Below, one piece after another: positions 22,784 to 37,700 of a stretch of DNA of 64,000 bases. The number at the start of each line of letters is the position of its first letter. The first letter of the stretch is position 1. The notes below the pieces were generated by a model. It made no database searches. It saw nothing but the letters and a program-made list of their open reading frames with translations, and was not told the origin of the DNA. This DNA is from Dromiciops gliroides (Eukaryota > Chordata > Mammalia > Microbiotheria > Microbiotheriidae). The stretch is taken from the NCBI RefSeq assembly GCF_019393635.1, contig NC_057866.1, forward strand, positions 5,048,223 through 5,112,222, read 5' to 3'. Both the position numbers and the translations under genes were made by a program.

Positions 22784-25700
22784 CTAAAAAGGAGAAATTA
22801 GCAAAGAGAAGAAAATGAAAGGCACGTACCTCTCCTTCCCAACAAGGCCACCATTGGGAACTGAATTTAATCTCCTCAAACCCAGGGACCACTTTAATCC
22901 AGTCTTTAGATCACCAGTGCTTAACACGGGTGCCTGACACACAGTAGGTGCTTTAAGAACTCTTGTTGACTGATGAGAGGATGAAAAGTTTAGTCAGAAA
23001 CCACTGGCCTAACCAAGTACTGTCAATCCTGCCCTGGTGCCAGCATGGCAATAGCCCAAGAATTTATAATTCCATTAGAATAGGGATCCACCAAGGCTCA
23101 GAAATGTATCAACTGGTATCCTTGGATAAAGTAGTTGGTGTTTCGAAGCCTCAGTTTTGTCAGTCTTTGAAATGAGTATAATAATACTTCCAACATTGAC
23201 TTCACAGGGCTGATGTTAAGAAAGGGCTTTGAAAGCTTCAGCACGCTCCAGAAATGGGAGTCATTATTACTATTCTCAGCTAGTCATTTGACAATAAACA
23301 TTCAGGCAGTCCATCTCTGGGCCCAGGCTGCTGGCAGGGAGTACAACATCAGGGAACTTCTACCATGAGCAGGGCTTCAAGGCAGGGCTAAGCTAAAGAA
23401 TTGTACTCCTCATTCAACCACTCAACCAGACCAGTGAAGGCAGCTATCAGAAAGCCTGATCCCCGATGCCCCAAAATCAAATTCTTGTCTCTGTTGAGAA
23501 GTGACCCAAATGGCCAGGATCAGCATCTTAAGATTGCCTAGACATGAGAGCAAAGCCAAGATGGCAGTGTAGCAGAAGTACATCAAGGTTCCCCCCAAAA
23601 CTCCTCCAAACAGATCAAATCCCAAACATGTAATCCAAGAGCAAAAAAATCACAGTGAGGGGCAGCTAGGTGGCACAGTAGATGGAGTACCAGCCCTGGA
23701 GTCAGAAGGACCTGAGTTCAAATCCGGCCTCAGACACTTGACACTTTCTGGCTGTGTGACCCTGGGCAAGTCACTTGACCCTAATTGCCTCACCCCCCCC
23801 CAAAAAAAAACCCCAAAACAAAAAACAAGACAAAAAAAAAATCACCATGAGTCACTTTTCTAGCTCTGATCAGCATTGGGAAACAGAGAGGCTTGTGGAC
23901 ACTGGAGATGGCGTGTGACCAGGAATACACCAAGAGAAGCATTCAAGTGTCCAGTGACTGAAAGAAGAAGCACTGGGGCAAGATGAGGTCACAGACCCAT
24001 ACCAAGACATGAGGACCTCATAAGAGTGCAGGAATTGGTGCCAAAGGATAGCTTTGTCACCCTCTGTCCAGTTCCAGGTGGCTCAGACCCCCAGGAGCAG
24101 AGTAGGGGCTCCGTTCTAGCTTTTACCCCATTCTGAAGGCTGCAGAGGAATGATGAGGCCAGGAATCCCAGACCAAAGAGAAGCCTCTAGTTCTGTCACT
24201 CTGAACCAGCTGAATTTCCCTGCGGAACTACAGTGACCAAGCCTAGCAATATCTACTTTAGCTCAGACCTAAACCCAGGTCAGAAACTTGCAGACCTCAG
24301 ACCAAGGGGGAAGTGATCACACTTTGCCCTACATCAAGCCCCTTTGGGAGCACTGAAAGCTCACAGGTCCCCAGCCTGAGCTGTCACTGAGATCCTAGAA
24401 TAACACAATATTCAATATCCCAAGAAAGCAGCAACAGGACCAGCCCAGACCTTCCCTTCAGAAGTGCATAGAGCTTGGTTGGTTCTGGCATAATCAGAAA
24501 GCAGACTAAAAGAAGGAGCAAACACTAAAAGGATCCCACCACAAAAAGCTCTTATGGTGACAAGGAAGTTCAAGACAATCCCAAAAGAAGAGGATGGCTT
24601 CAAATTATCTACAAGCAAAGCCTCAAAGAAAAGCACAGTTTGAGCACAAATTCAAACAGAATTTCTAGAAGAGATAAAAAGGAGAACTATTTTTAAAAGA
24701 GCTAAGATTTTTTTAAATAAATCAAATGAAAGAATACTAGAAGAAAAAACTGGAAAAGAAATGAGAGGTATGAAAGAAAAGATAGAAAGGAAGTTAACAG
24801 CTAGGCACAAGAGGTATCAAATCTTGCTCAAGCAATAAACAGTGAAAATTAGAATGGACAAAATAAAAACTAATGACTCCATGTAACAACAAAAAATATT
24901 AAATAGAGTCAAAAATGAAAAAAATGGAAGAAAACATAAGGTGTTTCATAGCAAAAACAACTCACCTGGAAAACAGATCAAGGAGAAAAATTTTAACAAT
25001 CATTCATTGGACCACCTGAAAGCCATGACCCAAAAAGGGGCCTAGACATCAAGAAATCTTAAAAGAAAACTGCCTCTTAGAACCAAAGGGCAAGTAGAAA
25101 TTTTTGTAGTTCAGTTGTTCAGTCATGTCTAACTCTTCGTGACCCTGTAGACCATGGGGTTTTCTTGACAAAGATACTACAGTGATTTGCCATTTCCTTC
25201 TTCAGTGGATTAAGGCAAACAGAGTGAAGTGACTTGCCCAAAGCCACGAAGGTAGTAAATGTCTGAGGTTGGATTTGAACTCAGATCTTCCAGACTCCAG
25301 AACTAGTGATTTAAAAGTGGGAATGGAAAGAATCTATTGATCATTTCCTTAAAAAAACCCTAAAATGAAAACTCCCAGGATTTTCATAGCCAAAATCCAG
25401 AGCTTTCAAGGTCAAAGAAAAACTAGTGAAGCACTAGAAAGAAAACTCAAGTACTAAGGAGCCACAGATGGGATCACACACAATTTAGCAGCCACCACAT
25501 TAAAGGAGCATGATATGGAATATGATATCCTGGAAGCAATGGCTGTAGGCTTACAGTTCAGAATAACATACTCAGCAAAACTGAGTATAATCCTACAACA
25601 CAACCCCCCCCCCCAAAAAAATGAATCTCTGATGAAACATAGGATTTCCCAGCATTCCTGATGAAAAGAACAGAGCTGCTTGGAAACTTAGAAATGCAAA

Positions 25701-28700
25701 CATTTCATTTTTGTAGAAATATTAAAAAGTAAACATGCACAAAAACAATTATAAGGGACTAAAACTAGGATAAACGGCTTACATTCTAATGAGGAGGTGA
25801 TGTATGTGTCACCTCTGAATGCTATCATCATGAAGGGTCACAGAAGGAGTCCAAATAGACAGAGGACCTAAGAGTAGTTGTTATGTCTGGGTGATTTAAA
25901 AAAAAAATGGAAAGAAAGGGGAAGGAGAATACATTGGGGAAGGTGAGGGAAGGTTAGGTGTAGCAGTAGACATCTATATAAACAAAAAGGGGGGAGGGGG
26001 AGCAGCTGACACTTGAACTCTGTTCTCATCTGATTTAGTCCAAGGACCACAAAGATGAGTACAGAAACACATTTTTCTCAACATAGACATAAAAGGGGGC
26101 GGGGGGGGGGGGGGGGAGAGACAGTTAAGTGGCACAGTGGATAAAGCACCGGCCCTGGATTCAGGAGGACCTGAGTTCAAATCCAGCCTCAGACACTTGA
26201 CACTTACTAGCTGTGTGACCCTGGGCAAGTCACTTAACCCTCATTGCCTGCCCCCCACCAAAAGAAATAAAAGGAAAAGGGAGGAATTACTACAAGGGGG
26301 AGGGTAGGTTGAAAAACTTGGGAACTCTGATCGACAGTGATCAACTATGATTCTAAAGGACTAAATAAAGCTGCTTATCTCCTGACAGGAAAGTGAAGGG
26401 CTCAGAGGTACAATGAGTTATGTGTGCATATGTATAATGTGTGTATATATACATAGATACACACACATATATTTATATACGTGTTGTGCTATTTATTTTT
26501 CTCTTAGATGTGGCCAATGGAGAAATGAGGGTTTGCTTGATGATACATGTTTGTAATAGAGATTTTGTTTTTCTTTCATTTTCAATTGGGGAATTAGAGA
26601 AGGAGGGAGAAAGGGTAGATTTTTCCTGACTGGAAATAGTAAAATTTAATTTAAAAAATAAAAAACCACAAAGGTAATGAAGAAGCACCAAGGAAACCAT
26701 GAATGCAACCAAACCCAAGCCTACATAACCCCCAACCCCAGCCCAAACACTGGGAGGTTTGCTTACCAGCCTGATAATCATAGAGGGCTGTGGCTGTGAT
26801 CCCAAGGTCATTTTCATATTCATCATAGGTATTTTCCTCTAAAAGTCAACAAAGAATTTGAATATTAACAGGAAAAAAGGGTCATTTAAATTCAGTTTAA
26901 TTTTTAGCCTCAACTTGCCATTCAAACCTTCTATTTGGCTACCATTCCTTCACTCTATGGTCCAGCCCAATTGGCCTTCTTCCTGTTCTGATCTCCCCCG
27001 CCAGGCCCTTCCACTAACTGGTCCACCTGGAATGCTGTCTCTCCTCACTGCCTATCTTGGAATCCCTGACTTCCTTCTGAGTCAGCTCAAGTACCATCAT
27101 CCACATGATTCCATTCCTGGTCCCTCAGAGGGGTGTGGAACGCTTTCTTATCTTCATTTTTTCCCTTCTCTCCACATAGATCATAATGCCACCGATGCAT
27201 CAGCAAAACCTTTCCCATGTCTAGATCTGCTTTTCCACCTCCCTTTTCAGCAATCCAACAAGAGACACCAGTCTCTGGCCCCCACCCCCCTAGTCCCGTA
27301 ATGCACCCCTGGCACACTGGGACAGTGGCTCTATCCACAGGAGCTTCAACAAGGAGCCACGCTCCAGCCTGGGCCAGGATGGGCCTTCAAGAGAGCCCAC
27401 AGCCAGCACTGCCCTCAAACTGAAGTCTGAGAGCAGGAAAGCTCTACCCAGGCCCCTAGTACCCTCAGAAGGGAGCAACCAGAAGCAATCAATGGCTTGT
27501 GATGGATTCAGGCAATCAACAGTATCCCAAGGTCACTGGATGACCCCCACAAAGGCAATGTGAGAGTGTGCAAAGGGGGCCCAGCAGAGCCTCCACTGTG
27601 ATCTTGGGACAGCTGGGTGGGGACAGGGCAGGGCCAGAACCTCCCCTTTCAGCACCTTCTTGATTAGGAGCCATGGACTCTGCAGTCTCATAGACAGCTT
27701 CGGGCTCCTGCTGTCTCACAGTCTCCTGATAGTCGGAATGCACGGCTGTGTACTCGGACTCTTGCTCCAGCCCAGAATACATTGTGCCACGGCCCCTATG
27801 CTCAGCCTCATAAGATGCAGCATCCTGGGGAAAGTCAGAGGAAAGCTCGTTTGGAATCATTCTCATTATTATCAGTGATAGCATTGGCTATTTTCTCCTC
27901 CTGACAATCTTGGTAGGTAAGAGCTATTATCATCTCCCAAATAAGGAAACTGAGGCAAACATGTTAAGTGACTTGGTCTGGGTCACACAGCTAAGGAAGG
28001 ACAGGTCAGAAGTAGGATTTGAACTCAGGTCTTTCTAATTTGACCTGGTTGGACTTTTTCAAAATAGGAAGCATGAAGCAACACCCCAATACCCAGGCCT
28101 GGGGAGAAGGGAGAAAGGACCTTGGGGGCACGAAGAGCCCCACCACCCCAGGCCCTGTGGAGAATGCTGGGATCTTCCCTGGGCTGAAAGGCAGAGCAGA
28201 CACTGCCATGTTTTTGTTAATGTCCAATAAAGTAAGGCAATGTCCTCTGGCACACAGAGAGCGCCTCAGGGAATGGCCACCCCGCCTCCCTATGGGGCAC
28301 TAACCCTGGAGCTTCCCGGCCTTCCATGGGGAGAGTGGCTGAAGCCACAGACACATCATCCTGTTGTTTGTCTCTACCCCCAACTAATGCTTGATGTGAC
28401 ATGGGGGAAAACAAGCAGAGAAAATGGAGGCAGCAGCAAATGTTCAAGCTAATGGTCTTGCTCATGTGGGGTGAGACTGGGGGGTAAGGAGTGGGTGAGA
28501 AGGGTTTACAGTCCATCCCATCCAGCCCCAGGCAAGCAACTGATCACAGAAGAGCTGGTGATCACAGGGAGGCCAATGATTGATCACAGAGGGCTCGGCT
28601 CTCCAGCGCAGAGCTGGGCACTGACCTCATAGACAGGGCTGGTGGGTGGCCGCTCCTCGACCGGCTGCTGTGGACTGGGAGGAGGAGATGGAGTTTGCTT

Positions 28701-31700
28701 CTTGGTTCTGGCTTGTTCCTGCAATTCACAAACAAGGTTTGTCAGAATGCGCCCCCCCCATCTCTCCAAAGGCCAGGCTCACAATCCCAAACTTTAAGGC
28801 AGATCCTTCCAGTGCAGCAAGTTGAGGATGGCCCCAAATAAGGACCAAAAACACCATGACAGGGCTGAAGCTCAGGGGAAAGAGCAGATGTGTAAGTATC
28901 TGAAAAACTGATGTGGATTCCCCCCAGGCTAGTCTTAACCTTCTCCCCCCCCCACCCCCCAAGCATGTGAACTGTGTCAAGGGGTGGCAACCAGGGAAAG
29001 GGGAAGCAGCCCTCACTGGGACTTAAAGGAGCTTCACAGGACAGGATCAACCATTCAGGGCTGACAGCTGCAGGCCACAGGCCTGTGTGTTTATGAGAAG
29101 GATGGTCACCCTGCTCAGCTGGGGATGCTGAGACTAGGCACAGGCAGGGAGACCCTTGGGAGAAAGGGGAGGGCATGGAAGGGTGGCCAGGGATGTTCGA
29201 GGCAGCAGGCCTACTCTTCTTTCCACCTGGAGAAGGAGGTCACCTTGTCCCTATGAGGCACAGGGCATGTCACCCAAAGTGCCCTCTGCCATAAGCACTC
29301 AGTGCTGCAGGGGGTCTGCAGAGAGGGGCAGGGGATCTCCAGGAGGGCCTGCCTGGTTTCCTTCCTCTGGCATCACCACCTGGAAGGGGGCAGGGGGGGG
29401 GGGCGCGGGGAGAGATTGGAAAATTCAGAAAAGGAAACATGCCCCAGCTAGGAGGAAGAGTCAGGTCTGTGGCCTGGAGAAGCAGCTCTGTCCAGCCCAC
29501 AACACGAGGGGAACAGGAAAAGCAAAATGCCCAGCCTGAAGCTGCCAGCCAGGTCAGCCCTGCTCCTCCCCCTGGACCAATGAGGGACCCCTTCAAGGGG
29601 ATCACCACTGACCTCCAGCTTCCTGCGGGCCTCCTCCTGCTCCTGCTTCTCCTGGGCCATTCTCTGGGCCCTCTCCACCTCTGCCTTCCTCCGATCTTCT
29701 TGTTCCCTCTCTTTGGCCAGATTCTCAAAGTTAGCTCGGATGTTGCTCGTTTTGCTGTTTACTAGAGAGGAAAACAAAGTCTATTTTTATTGTGTCCAGA
29801 GAAAAGGACACACACACACACACACTCACTGTCTGCCTCATAAGACTGTGACCCCTTTGAGGGATCTTTTTTTTGCCCTTTTTTGGGTCCCTAAGTGTAA
29901 CTTAGTCCAGCGCCTGGCACATAGTAGGTACTAAATAAATGCTTGTTGACTGACTGACTGACTGACCAGGAATTGGCAGCCTCATGGGACACATCAATAA
30001 GAAAGTCTGGGCGAGAGAGAATTTGAAATTCTTGCCAGAAAAAAACCAAAAAGATTCTGGAGCTTCTTCAGTCTCCAGGAAAGAGTCTTTCCCGCTCCAA
30101 GCTCACACTTTTGGAAACCATGGGGCGCCACTGGCTATTTTTTAGGGGAAACCACCGAACAAGGGCCCGGCACCAGGGGAGGGGCCCACCAGCTTCAACC
30201 GGCAGCGTCTTCTGGTAAGTCGATGAAACCTTGGAAACTTCTTCGAAGGTTGAGGCATTCTACCCAAAACAAAACAAAAAAACAAAAGGAAAGAAAGAAA
30301 AAGAAGCTTCAGGTGACACCGCCCATAAACAGCCACTCATGTTCCCCTGGAAAAAGCAACATTCAAGGAGCACCTCCTGCTACAGTGTATCAAGTACTGG
30401 TGACGCAGGAGGCAAGAGGTAACTGATGGAAAGAAGTTCATGTATCTCTGCCTGGATTGCTCTTCCTCCTCCCCTCCCCTCCCTCAAGTATCACCTCCTA
30501 GGTGAGCCTTCCTTGGACCCCACCCAAGAGCTAGATCCGTACCTCAGCCTCTGCCCCCACCCTCCAATCCTAGGCAGTCTCCCGGTATTTAAACAAGGAG
30601 ATTATAAACTCCCAGAGGGCAGGGAATGTTGATCCAGCCCTTTGCCTCAGGGTCTAGCACTAAGTAATCACAGAATAAATGTTTGCTAATGGATAGATGA
30701 TCACAATCTTAGCAATTAATTCATTCCCGGTGGCACAGATAGATGAAAGATACAGTTTGTTCTACTTTAACACTTGTTTTGAAAATGTAAATTTGTTCCA
30801 ACAAATTGATATGCTAGGGAACAATCTGACCATAATGCAAATTGTGAATTTGCTTATGCACAATTGCATCCTGAGAATGCAGTGAGAATGCAGAAAACTG
30901 CCCCACTTAACAATAATGAACTTCAAGCATCTGGTACCCACTTCCATAAACTAACTTCAAGTTTGTGGGTTTGTGGGTTTTTTTGTTTGTTTTTGTGGGG
31001 CAATGGGGGTTAAGTGACTCGCCCAGGGTCACACAGCTAGTAAGTGTCAAGTGTCTGAGGCCAAACTTGAACTCAGGTCCTCCTGAATCCAGGGCCAGTG
31101 CTTTATCCACTGAGCCACCTCGCTACCCCCACTTCAAGTCTTTTTCAAGGTATAGGACCACATTTATTATCTTCTGGTCCAGTGGGAACTGTGATTGAAG
31201 GAGGGCTAGTCTGAACCACACACCTCCACCTCACCTTCTGCTGTGGTCCTGAAGTTAAGTGCTAGAGAGGACTCTGCCAGCCTGGGCCAGCCTCATGGGA
31301 ACCAGGGTATAGGAAAAGCCGCAGCTTGAGGCTTGGGACACCACTATTTATTGTAGTATTTCTGTATCTCAACCATTTAACATGTATAAATCTATGCTAG
31401 CATTTTTTATTAGGTTCCTATCTTTTTTTTAGCTGATGAAATTTAAGTGTGTTGCCACAACCCCCTTTTCCCATAAGTTCTGTGGTATTTGTGGCATAAT
31501 TTTGCCTAGTGAAGCACTTTTAGGAAATGCATTATCTCATTATAGCAAAACTGACTGTATCCCATCATCTAATTAAAGTGATAGTAACAGCATCGATATA
31601 GCACTTTGTGGCTTGTAAAGCACTTAACAAATATCTCATTTGATCCGCACGATAGCCCTAAGAAGAAGAGGCTATTATTATCCTCATTTTACAGATGAGG

Positions 31701-34700
31701 AAACTAAAGGGAAACTGAGGTTCAGTGATTTGCCCAGAGTTACCCAACTAGGGACTTTTGCAGGAATTGGTCTGAGGTCTTCCTGACTCTATGTGCCATG
31801 CTATGAGCACTCTGGCGCCCCCTTGCGGCCACAGTACCTTCTAAAAATGTGCCCAGGCAAGGTACAATCTGAGAAAAACCACGGGTGAAAAGCTAAAATA
31901 CTTTACATCCGGGTTATAAACTTGGGATCCATGGACTCGTTTTTTTGAAATGTTCTGATCACTGCATTTCAACATACTTAGTCTCCTTTGTCATTTACAA
32001 GTGTCATTCAGGAGGGGTCCCCAGGCCTCCCTAGGCATTTCCAGGCGACCGGAGGGGACAGAACAGAAAAACTGAAACAGCCTTGGGCCAGACCATGAGG
32101 CCACAAAGCCCAGGGACAAATTCGGCTTATTCCAGGGGGCACAAGGTGATACTTACTTTGTCCATCCTATCCTTCTGAACCCCATATTTTCCACCAAATC
32201 CTTTGGAATAATCTGAAACAGGGAAGAACAGCAGGTTGGTGTCAGTTTGAAGGAGGGAGCTTCAGAGCAGGCGCATGCACAGAGATGGATAAAATGGCCA
32301 AAGGAAGATGCAGGGGGTCACAAAGAAAAGCAAAAAGAGCAGTGCCGCAGATGGATGAAGTCGTTCGATGAAGACAGGCTCCATCCCTCTTCCAAACATT
32401 CGATCTGCAGGCAGGTAAGAAACAGAAAGGAGTGTGTGCATGCTGTCCACGTGCGAGGGGCAGGGGAGGAGGGAAAGGGGGAGGGTGGCCAGGGCCTGGC
32501 AGGATGCTGGCGGAGCCGAAGCAGAGGACAGGATTGACGGAAGGACGTCCTTCACCCGGCACCACTTCGTAGCACAGCTTCACTTCACAGCCCTCACAGG
32601 TCAAGGGGGGTTTCTTGTGTGTGTGCTCTGGTACTTGATGAGCATAAAAAGCCAAGCTTAATGGCATTGTTCTTGATTATTTTTAAGGAAGAAAAAGACC
32701 ACGTGGGAATGCCGCCCACAAAATCACTATGTGGCAGGAGCACGTCTGCTTTGCAATCAAACGTCCATGCAGAATTATTCACCACATAGATCCAAGGGTT
32801 GAAATCATGCACTCTGTGAGACGGACACAAAGCCCCTTACCTCCCCTGGCCAGGCTGCAGGATTTCTACTAACAGCTATGTGATAATGAGAGCCTAATAT
32901 CTGTCCTGCAAAGTTAGGAAGTTACTATTTTCTAGCCAACTGTTCAGGTCCTAAAAACTAAGCATGAATTCCTAATGAACAGGAAAGACATCTCTCTAGA
33001 TCGTAGCGAACACTGTGCTCCTTGTTACTTGCTCAAACACCCACCACCAATAATACTTTGAGCTGGGAACAGGTTTTTGTTTTTGTTTTTGTTTTCATTT
33101 TTGAGTTCTGCATATAGTTTCTTGAAGGGCAGCTAAGTAGACTGTGCCCTGAATGGAGTTTTCCAAAAGTAACACATTTCTCTTCTTGTTCCTCCACAAA
33201 CAACACAAACGGAACAAAAAGACACCACACTGAACACAGATGGCTTGCTTCCCTTCCTATAGTCTAAGTGTTGGGTTCTCTTCTGAGTTATTTGTTTGGG
33301 GCTTAATCAGAGGCCACCACATAACCATCCTCAGTGATTGCCTCAGCTCTCATGAAATGATTGCCAAGCTGTTGCAACACGACCCTAACTCAGAGGGGCT
33401 AACTTTTATTTCCTAGGGGTTGTTGTTTAGTCATTTTTAAGTCATGCCTGACTCTTCGTGACCCCATTTGGGGTTTTCTTAGCGAAGATCCTGGAGTGAT
33501 TTGCCATTTCCTTCTCCAGCTCATTTTACAGAAGAGGAAACTGAGGCAAACAGGGTCTCACACACACTGCTAGGAAGTATCTGAGGCTAGATTTAAACTC
33601 AGGAAGATGCACCTTCCTCACTCCAGGCCTCTATCCACTACACCAACTAGTTGCCCATCTCCTCGGGGTACAGGATGCTTTCACAGATAGATGCTTGACC
33701 CGCCAAGGACCTTGTCTAACCACAATTTCCTCAAGAGTGGCAGTAGCAGCTATGTGAATCAACTGTAGGAGCATCTTCTCTGCTCTTTGGCCATGACAAA
33801 AGTTATGGGGAGCACTGGCCCACTCTAGGGTTCACGATGGCAATGGGAGCATCAGCTCTGGGTGAGCCAAGACAGGTTATCCCTTCCTTTGGGTATGAAA
33901 GCGAGCCCCAACACGATAGGTGTCCATGAGGCTCCCAGATGGCCCTTCTCCAAGGCAGATCTGCTCTAATGAGCCCAAGGCTCCCCATGCTAGCAAAGGG
34001 CACCCTCTTCCTCTGGGCGCTGTCTGTGCAAGGCTGTGCTACAAGTGGCTGCCTGGGAAGGCGAGGAGCCCGAGGCCGCGCAGCGACTGTGCCTTGCTGA
34101 GATTCATGCTGTGCCAGGTTCTCCTTGTACTCAAACCCCACAGCAGACGGGTCCTGCCTCTCGGTCTGGACCCCGAATTTGCCTCCGAAACCACTCTTAT
34201 AATCTGAAAATCCACATATGACAGCGGAGAGAACAATCAAGAGAGGAAAACACACTTTTAGTTACAGAGACATGGACCGGTGACATTGCCAGAGACATTG
34301 CTCAGAGAAAGAGAGACCTTTTCTACAGTCTGTATCTTAAGGGGAAGGTAGAATGAAAGTAGGAAGGCCCATTCTCTGGAGACTCAGAACATGGTTGCCA
34401 TGTATGGGGTCAACCTTAGAGGGGAAAAGGAAATAGTTCAAATTCTTATCTCATAGATGAGGAAACTGAGGCTGAGAAGTAATTTTACAAAGGTTTGCTT
34501 AAGCCTGCCTTCGAAGCTGCATTTCTAATGTTCCTCACCACTAATTACTTCTGTGTGTATGTGAAAGACATGTACACATCACTCACACACACACATATAT
34601 TGTGACTCGTGTATACAGGGATAAAATCAAACATGTTAATGTTCAGTGAACATAGCTAAGATTTCTCTTTGGAAATTACAGGAGAGCCCAGGGGCTACTT

Positions 34701-37700
34701 CAAAGAAAAAGATTTTCCTTCCCCAAGTATCCTTGTTTTTCTGTTGTTTTCTTTAAAGGAAAATAAAAAGGGTCCTCTCCCTAACCCTTTAGCTTAAGAA
34801 ACAGAAGGATTTCCTTCCCTAAATATTGGGGGGGAGGAGGGGGTTAGGGAGGGACAAAAAGCAGCCTTTTTCTTGGTAGATGCTAATCTCCGACTTGACT
34901 GAGCCCCTTTTCTATCTGTCAAAAATACCAAAATGAGAAGCTGAGCCCTGCACAAGCTGGTGAGTCCTGCGCAAGCCAAGTTTTCTTGGGACATCAGGAA
35001 GCAAAGGGCAGCTTCAAAAAAAGCAAAGACAAGCAGCCCCTGAAAATCCCAACCACAGCATGAGAAAGAACTTCATCTGGGCCCTGGGGAGAACAGGTGG
35101 AGGGAGATGGTTGTACCTTTTTGGGATTCGTGGAGTTGAACTTTCTCCTGGTGGTCCCAGCCCAAGGCACACTTGTCTTGTCTGTCTCTCTGCACACCAA
35201 ACTTGCCTCCAAACCCTTTCACATAGTCTATGTACATAATAAAATGCCACAAGAGTCATAGAAGGAACTGGAGAATGGGCAAAAGACTGAGCCTGAGCCA
35301 TGGGACATAAGGGGGCAGAGTGTGGGCATGTCCCCCCTTCCCCACCCAGCTGTCCTGGGAAAGGACATGTGTATTCTCTGGAGGGAAGGACTCGACTCCT
35401 CCCTTCCTGGGAGGCATCAAGGTAAAGCACCTCTGGCCTCCTGGCTAGGGGTGATGCTATTCAGAGGTCAGCCCAACACAGACAGGACCCTACAGAGAAG
35501 CTCCAATCCATGCGACTCCAAACACCCTTGGTAGGCCCAGGGTCTCACCACCAAAGGGCATACGCATGCTGCACACTCTCAAGACAAGGCTGGGGCAGAG
35601 GCTCCCAGGACACAATCAGAGCAGGGAAGGCAGGGGGAGCTGACTTTATACTCGAATCACATTTTGGGGTGTGAGGGTTTTTGTTTGTTTGTTTTGTCAA
35701 GCCCTCTACTGGCTCAAGGGCTCATCTTGCTAGGATCAAACAGTCAAGAATGTAAGAGAAAACTGGAGGAACCTTTCTGAGACTCATGCTTTTCCGTTTT
35801 GCCCTGGTATTCGAAGCCAACAGCGCTTTTGTCCACATTGTCCTTATCGACACCATATTTACCACCAAAACCTCGGGAATAATCTAGAAAAAAAAGGAGA
35901 AAAAAGTAGGTCACTCATCCCATTAAATCCAGTCATTCAAATGTTCTGGATCAGAGCATGAGGTATCTCTGGGGGCCAACAAAGCTGAAGGGCACAGGGT
36001 TGATGAAGGGAGCCTTGGACCCAACAGCACCAGCTGGTGTTAGGTGAGAAGGCCGTGGTCGTGGCCCACAACCCAACAAGAACAGGAAACAACATGGCGA
36101 CTCAAAGACTGGAAATGATCCAGCTCCATTTTCTACCCTCAAGAGGTATTTTATCTTGTGAAATCACTTCCCTAGGAATCATTGTAAGTTAGAGTAGAAA
36201 AAGGGAAAAGGACTAATACTGTCCTGATACCCTAAATGCTTGTGCCCGCCCCACAACACCTTGTGTTTAATCACTTTATATGTGTTTAATAATGTGGGTT
36301 TGTATGTCCATTAGCATGTATGTATGTAGATAGGTATGTGTCTATGTACATATATGTACATGCATACATAGACATACACACTGTATGTAACATGCAGTCG
36401 ATTTCTGCTTGTGCCACATGTATTTTAACACGTCCTTGTTGTCTGCCTCATTAAAATGTCAGCTTCTTGTGAATAGGGATTCTTGTGTCCCCAGAATCTA
36501 GAACAGCACCTGGTAAATAGATGCTCAGTCAAAATGCTTGTTGACTGATTGGAAATGCCTAACGTTCTAGGCTTGGAGGGCTGCCTAGAGCAGCCAGTGA
36601 CTTGCCCAAGGTCACACAGTCACTATGGCTCAAAGGAAGGACTTGAACCCAGATCTTCTTGGCTCCAAAGCTGGTTCCCTCTCCACTGTTGAACACTCAT
36701 GGTAGAAAGAGTAAAATGAGTTTATAGAGCTTAACATGATCATGGCACTTAAGAATAAATCCTTCCCCACGGCCTTCTTTGCAACGATCTAGAGAAAGTG
36801 AATGATTTTAAATGTCGTCCTTCTGCCAACCCTTAAGCAAAGAAAGGGCACTTCAACCCCTACTCCCCACTCCACCCCCATGCCCCGCCACCGAGGATCC
36901 CCCATGGATACAAACCTTTCTGGGACTCATGCTTCTCGGTTTTACCCTGGTAATCAAAGCCCACTGCGCTCTTGTCCACCCGGTCAGCCTGCACACCGTA
37001 TTTACCACCGAAACCACTAGAATAATCTGAGCATGTGGAGACAGCAAGCATGACAGCAAGCAAAAGTGACAAGATAAGCAAAGTCGACGCAAGCCTGATG
37101 AAACAAGAGATTCTGATGACTAAGAAAATCTAAGATGCTGGGGGCTTGGCAGCATTTGGAGCCCGGCTGCAGGAAATGTGGGCTGGCCTCTAAAGTGCCA
37201 AGGCAGCAGGCAGCCAGCCCTTGATGCCCTGGAGGGAGGCACTGCATTTCTGGGGCCATGCTGGAGGTCAACCATGAGAGAGGGACATTCCGAATTCTCA
37301 CATGCAGGTTACTTTCACCAACTGGGGAGAGCGCAGCTGCCTTCAGCATTGCACTGCAGTTCAGCCCTTTATAATGGTGCTGGTGCATAAGCCTGCATGC
37401 ACAAATGGAATTTTCTTGCTACATGATGGGCACTTTTACAAAGAGAAGATGGCGTCTTTTCTCCTCGAGAGTATTTGAACATGGGCAGAGGATTTTTAAG
37501 TGGGCTTGGTGGCCCTCTAGTGGATGCCCCTGAAGAACTGATCACAGTACAGCAAGACCAAAGAGTATTAGTAGAATTTGTGGCTTTAGTGAAGCCTGGA
37601 CAGCCAAGAGTCTTGTGGAACCCCAGACACCTCAGGAAAATGCCTCTTCTTTCACAATATGGCTGTTTCAGGGTGCCACAAACTTACAAAACGCTGGTTC

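Larger units (their letters stand above)
23551..26665 (+). mobile_element. Half-L1-like element antisense in CTTN intron 15
   Basis: Starts near GCCAAGATGGC (23555), the L1 5' motif. Then comes a 5' UTR-like stretch, an ORF1-like lysine/glutamate-rich region with [13 protein letters not shown] (about 24954-24995) and scattered stops, a further A-rich tract, and an A-rich end near 26665. No ORF2 reverse-transcriptase block appears between, as in half-L1 (HAL1) elements known from mammals including opossum. Three SINEs (23660-23834, 25106-25313, about 26117-26270) are inserted in it. The 3' boundary is uncertain. Confidence 0.45.

Noticed and set aside
22784..22892. Upstream extension of the SH3 exon frame
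   Set aside because: It reads through the TTTTTAG acceptor into intron; the phase with exon 15 requires the junction at 22783.
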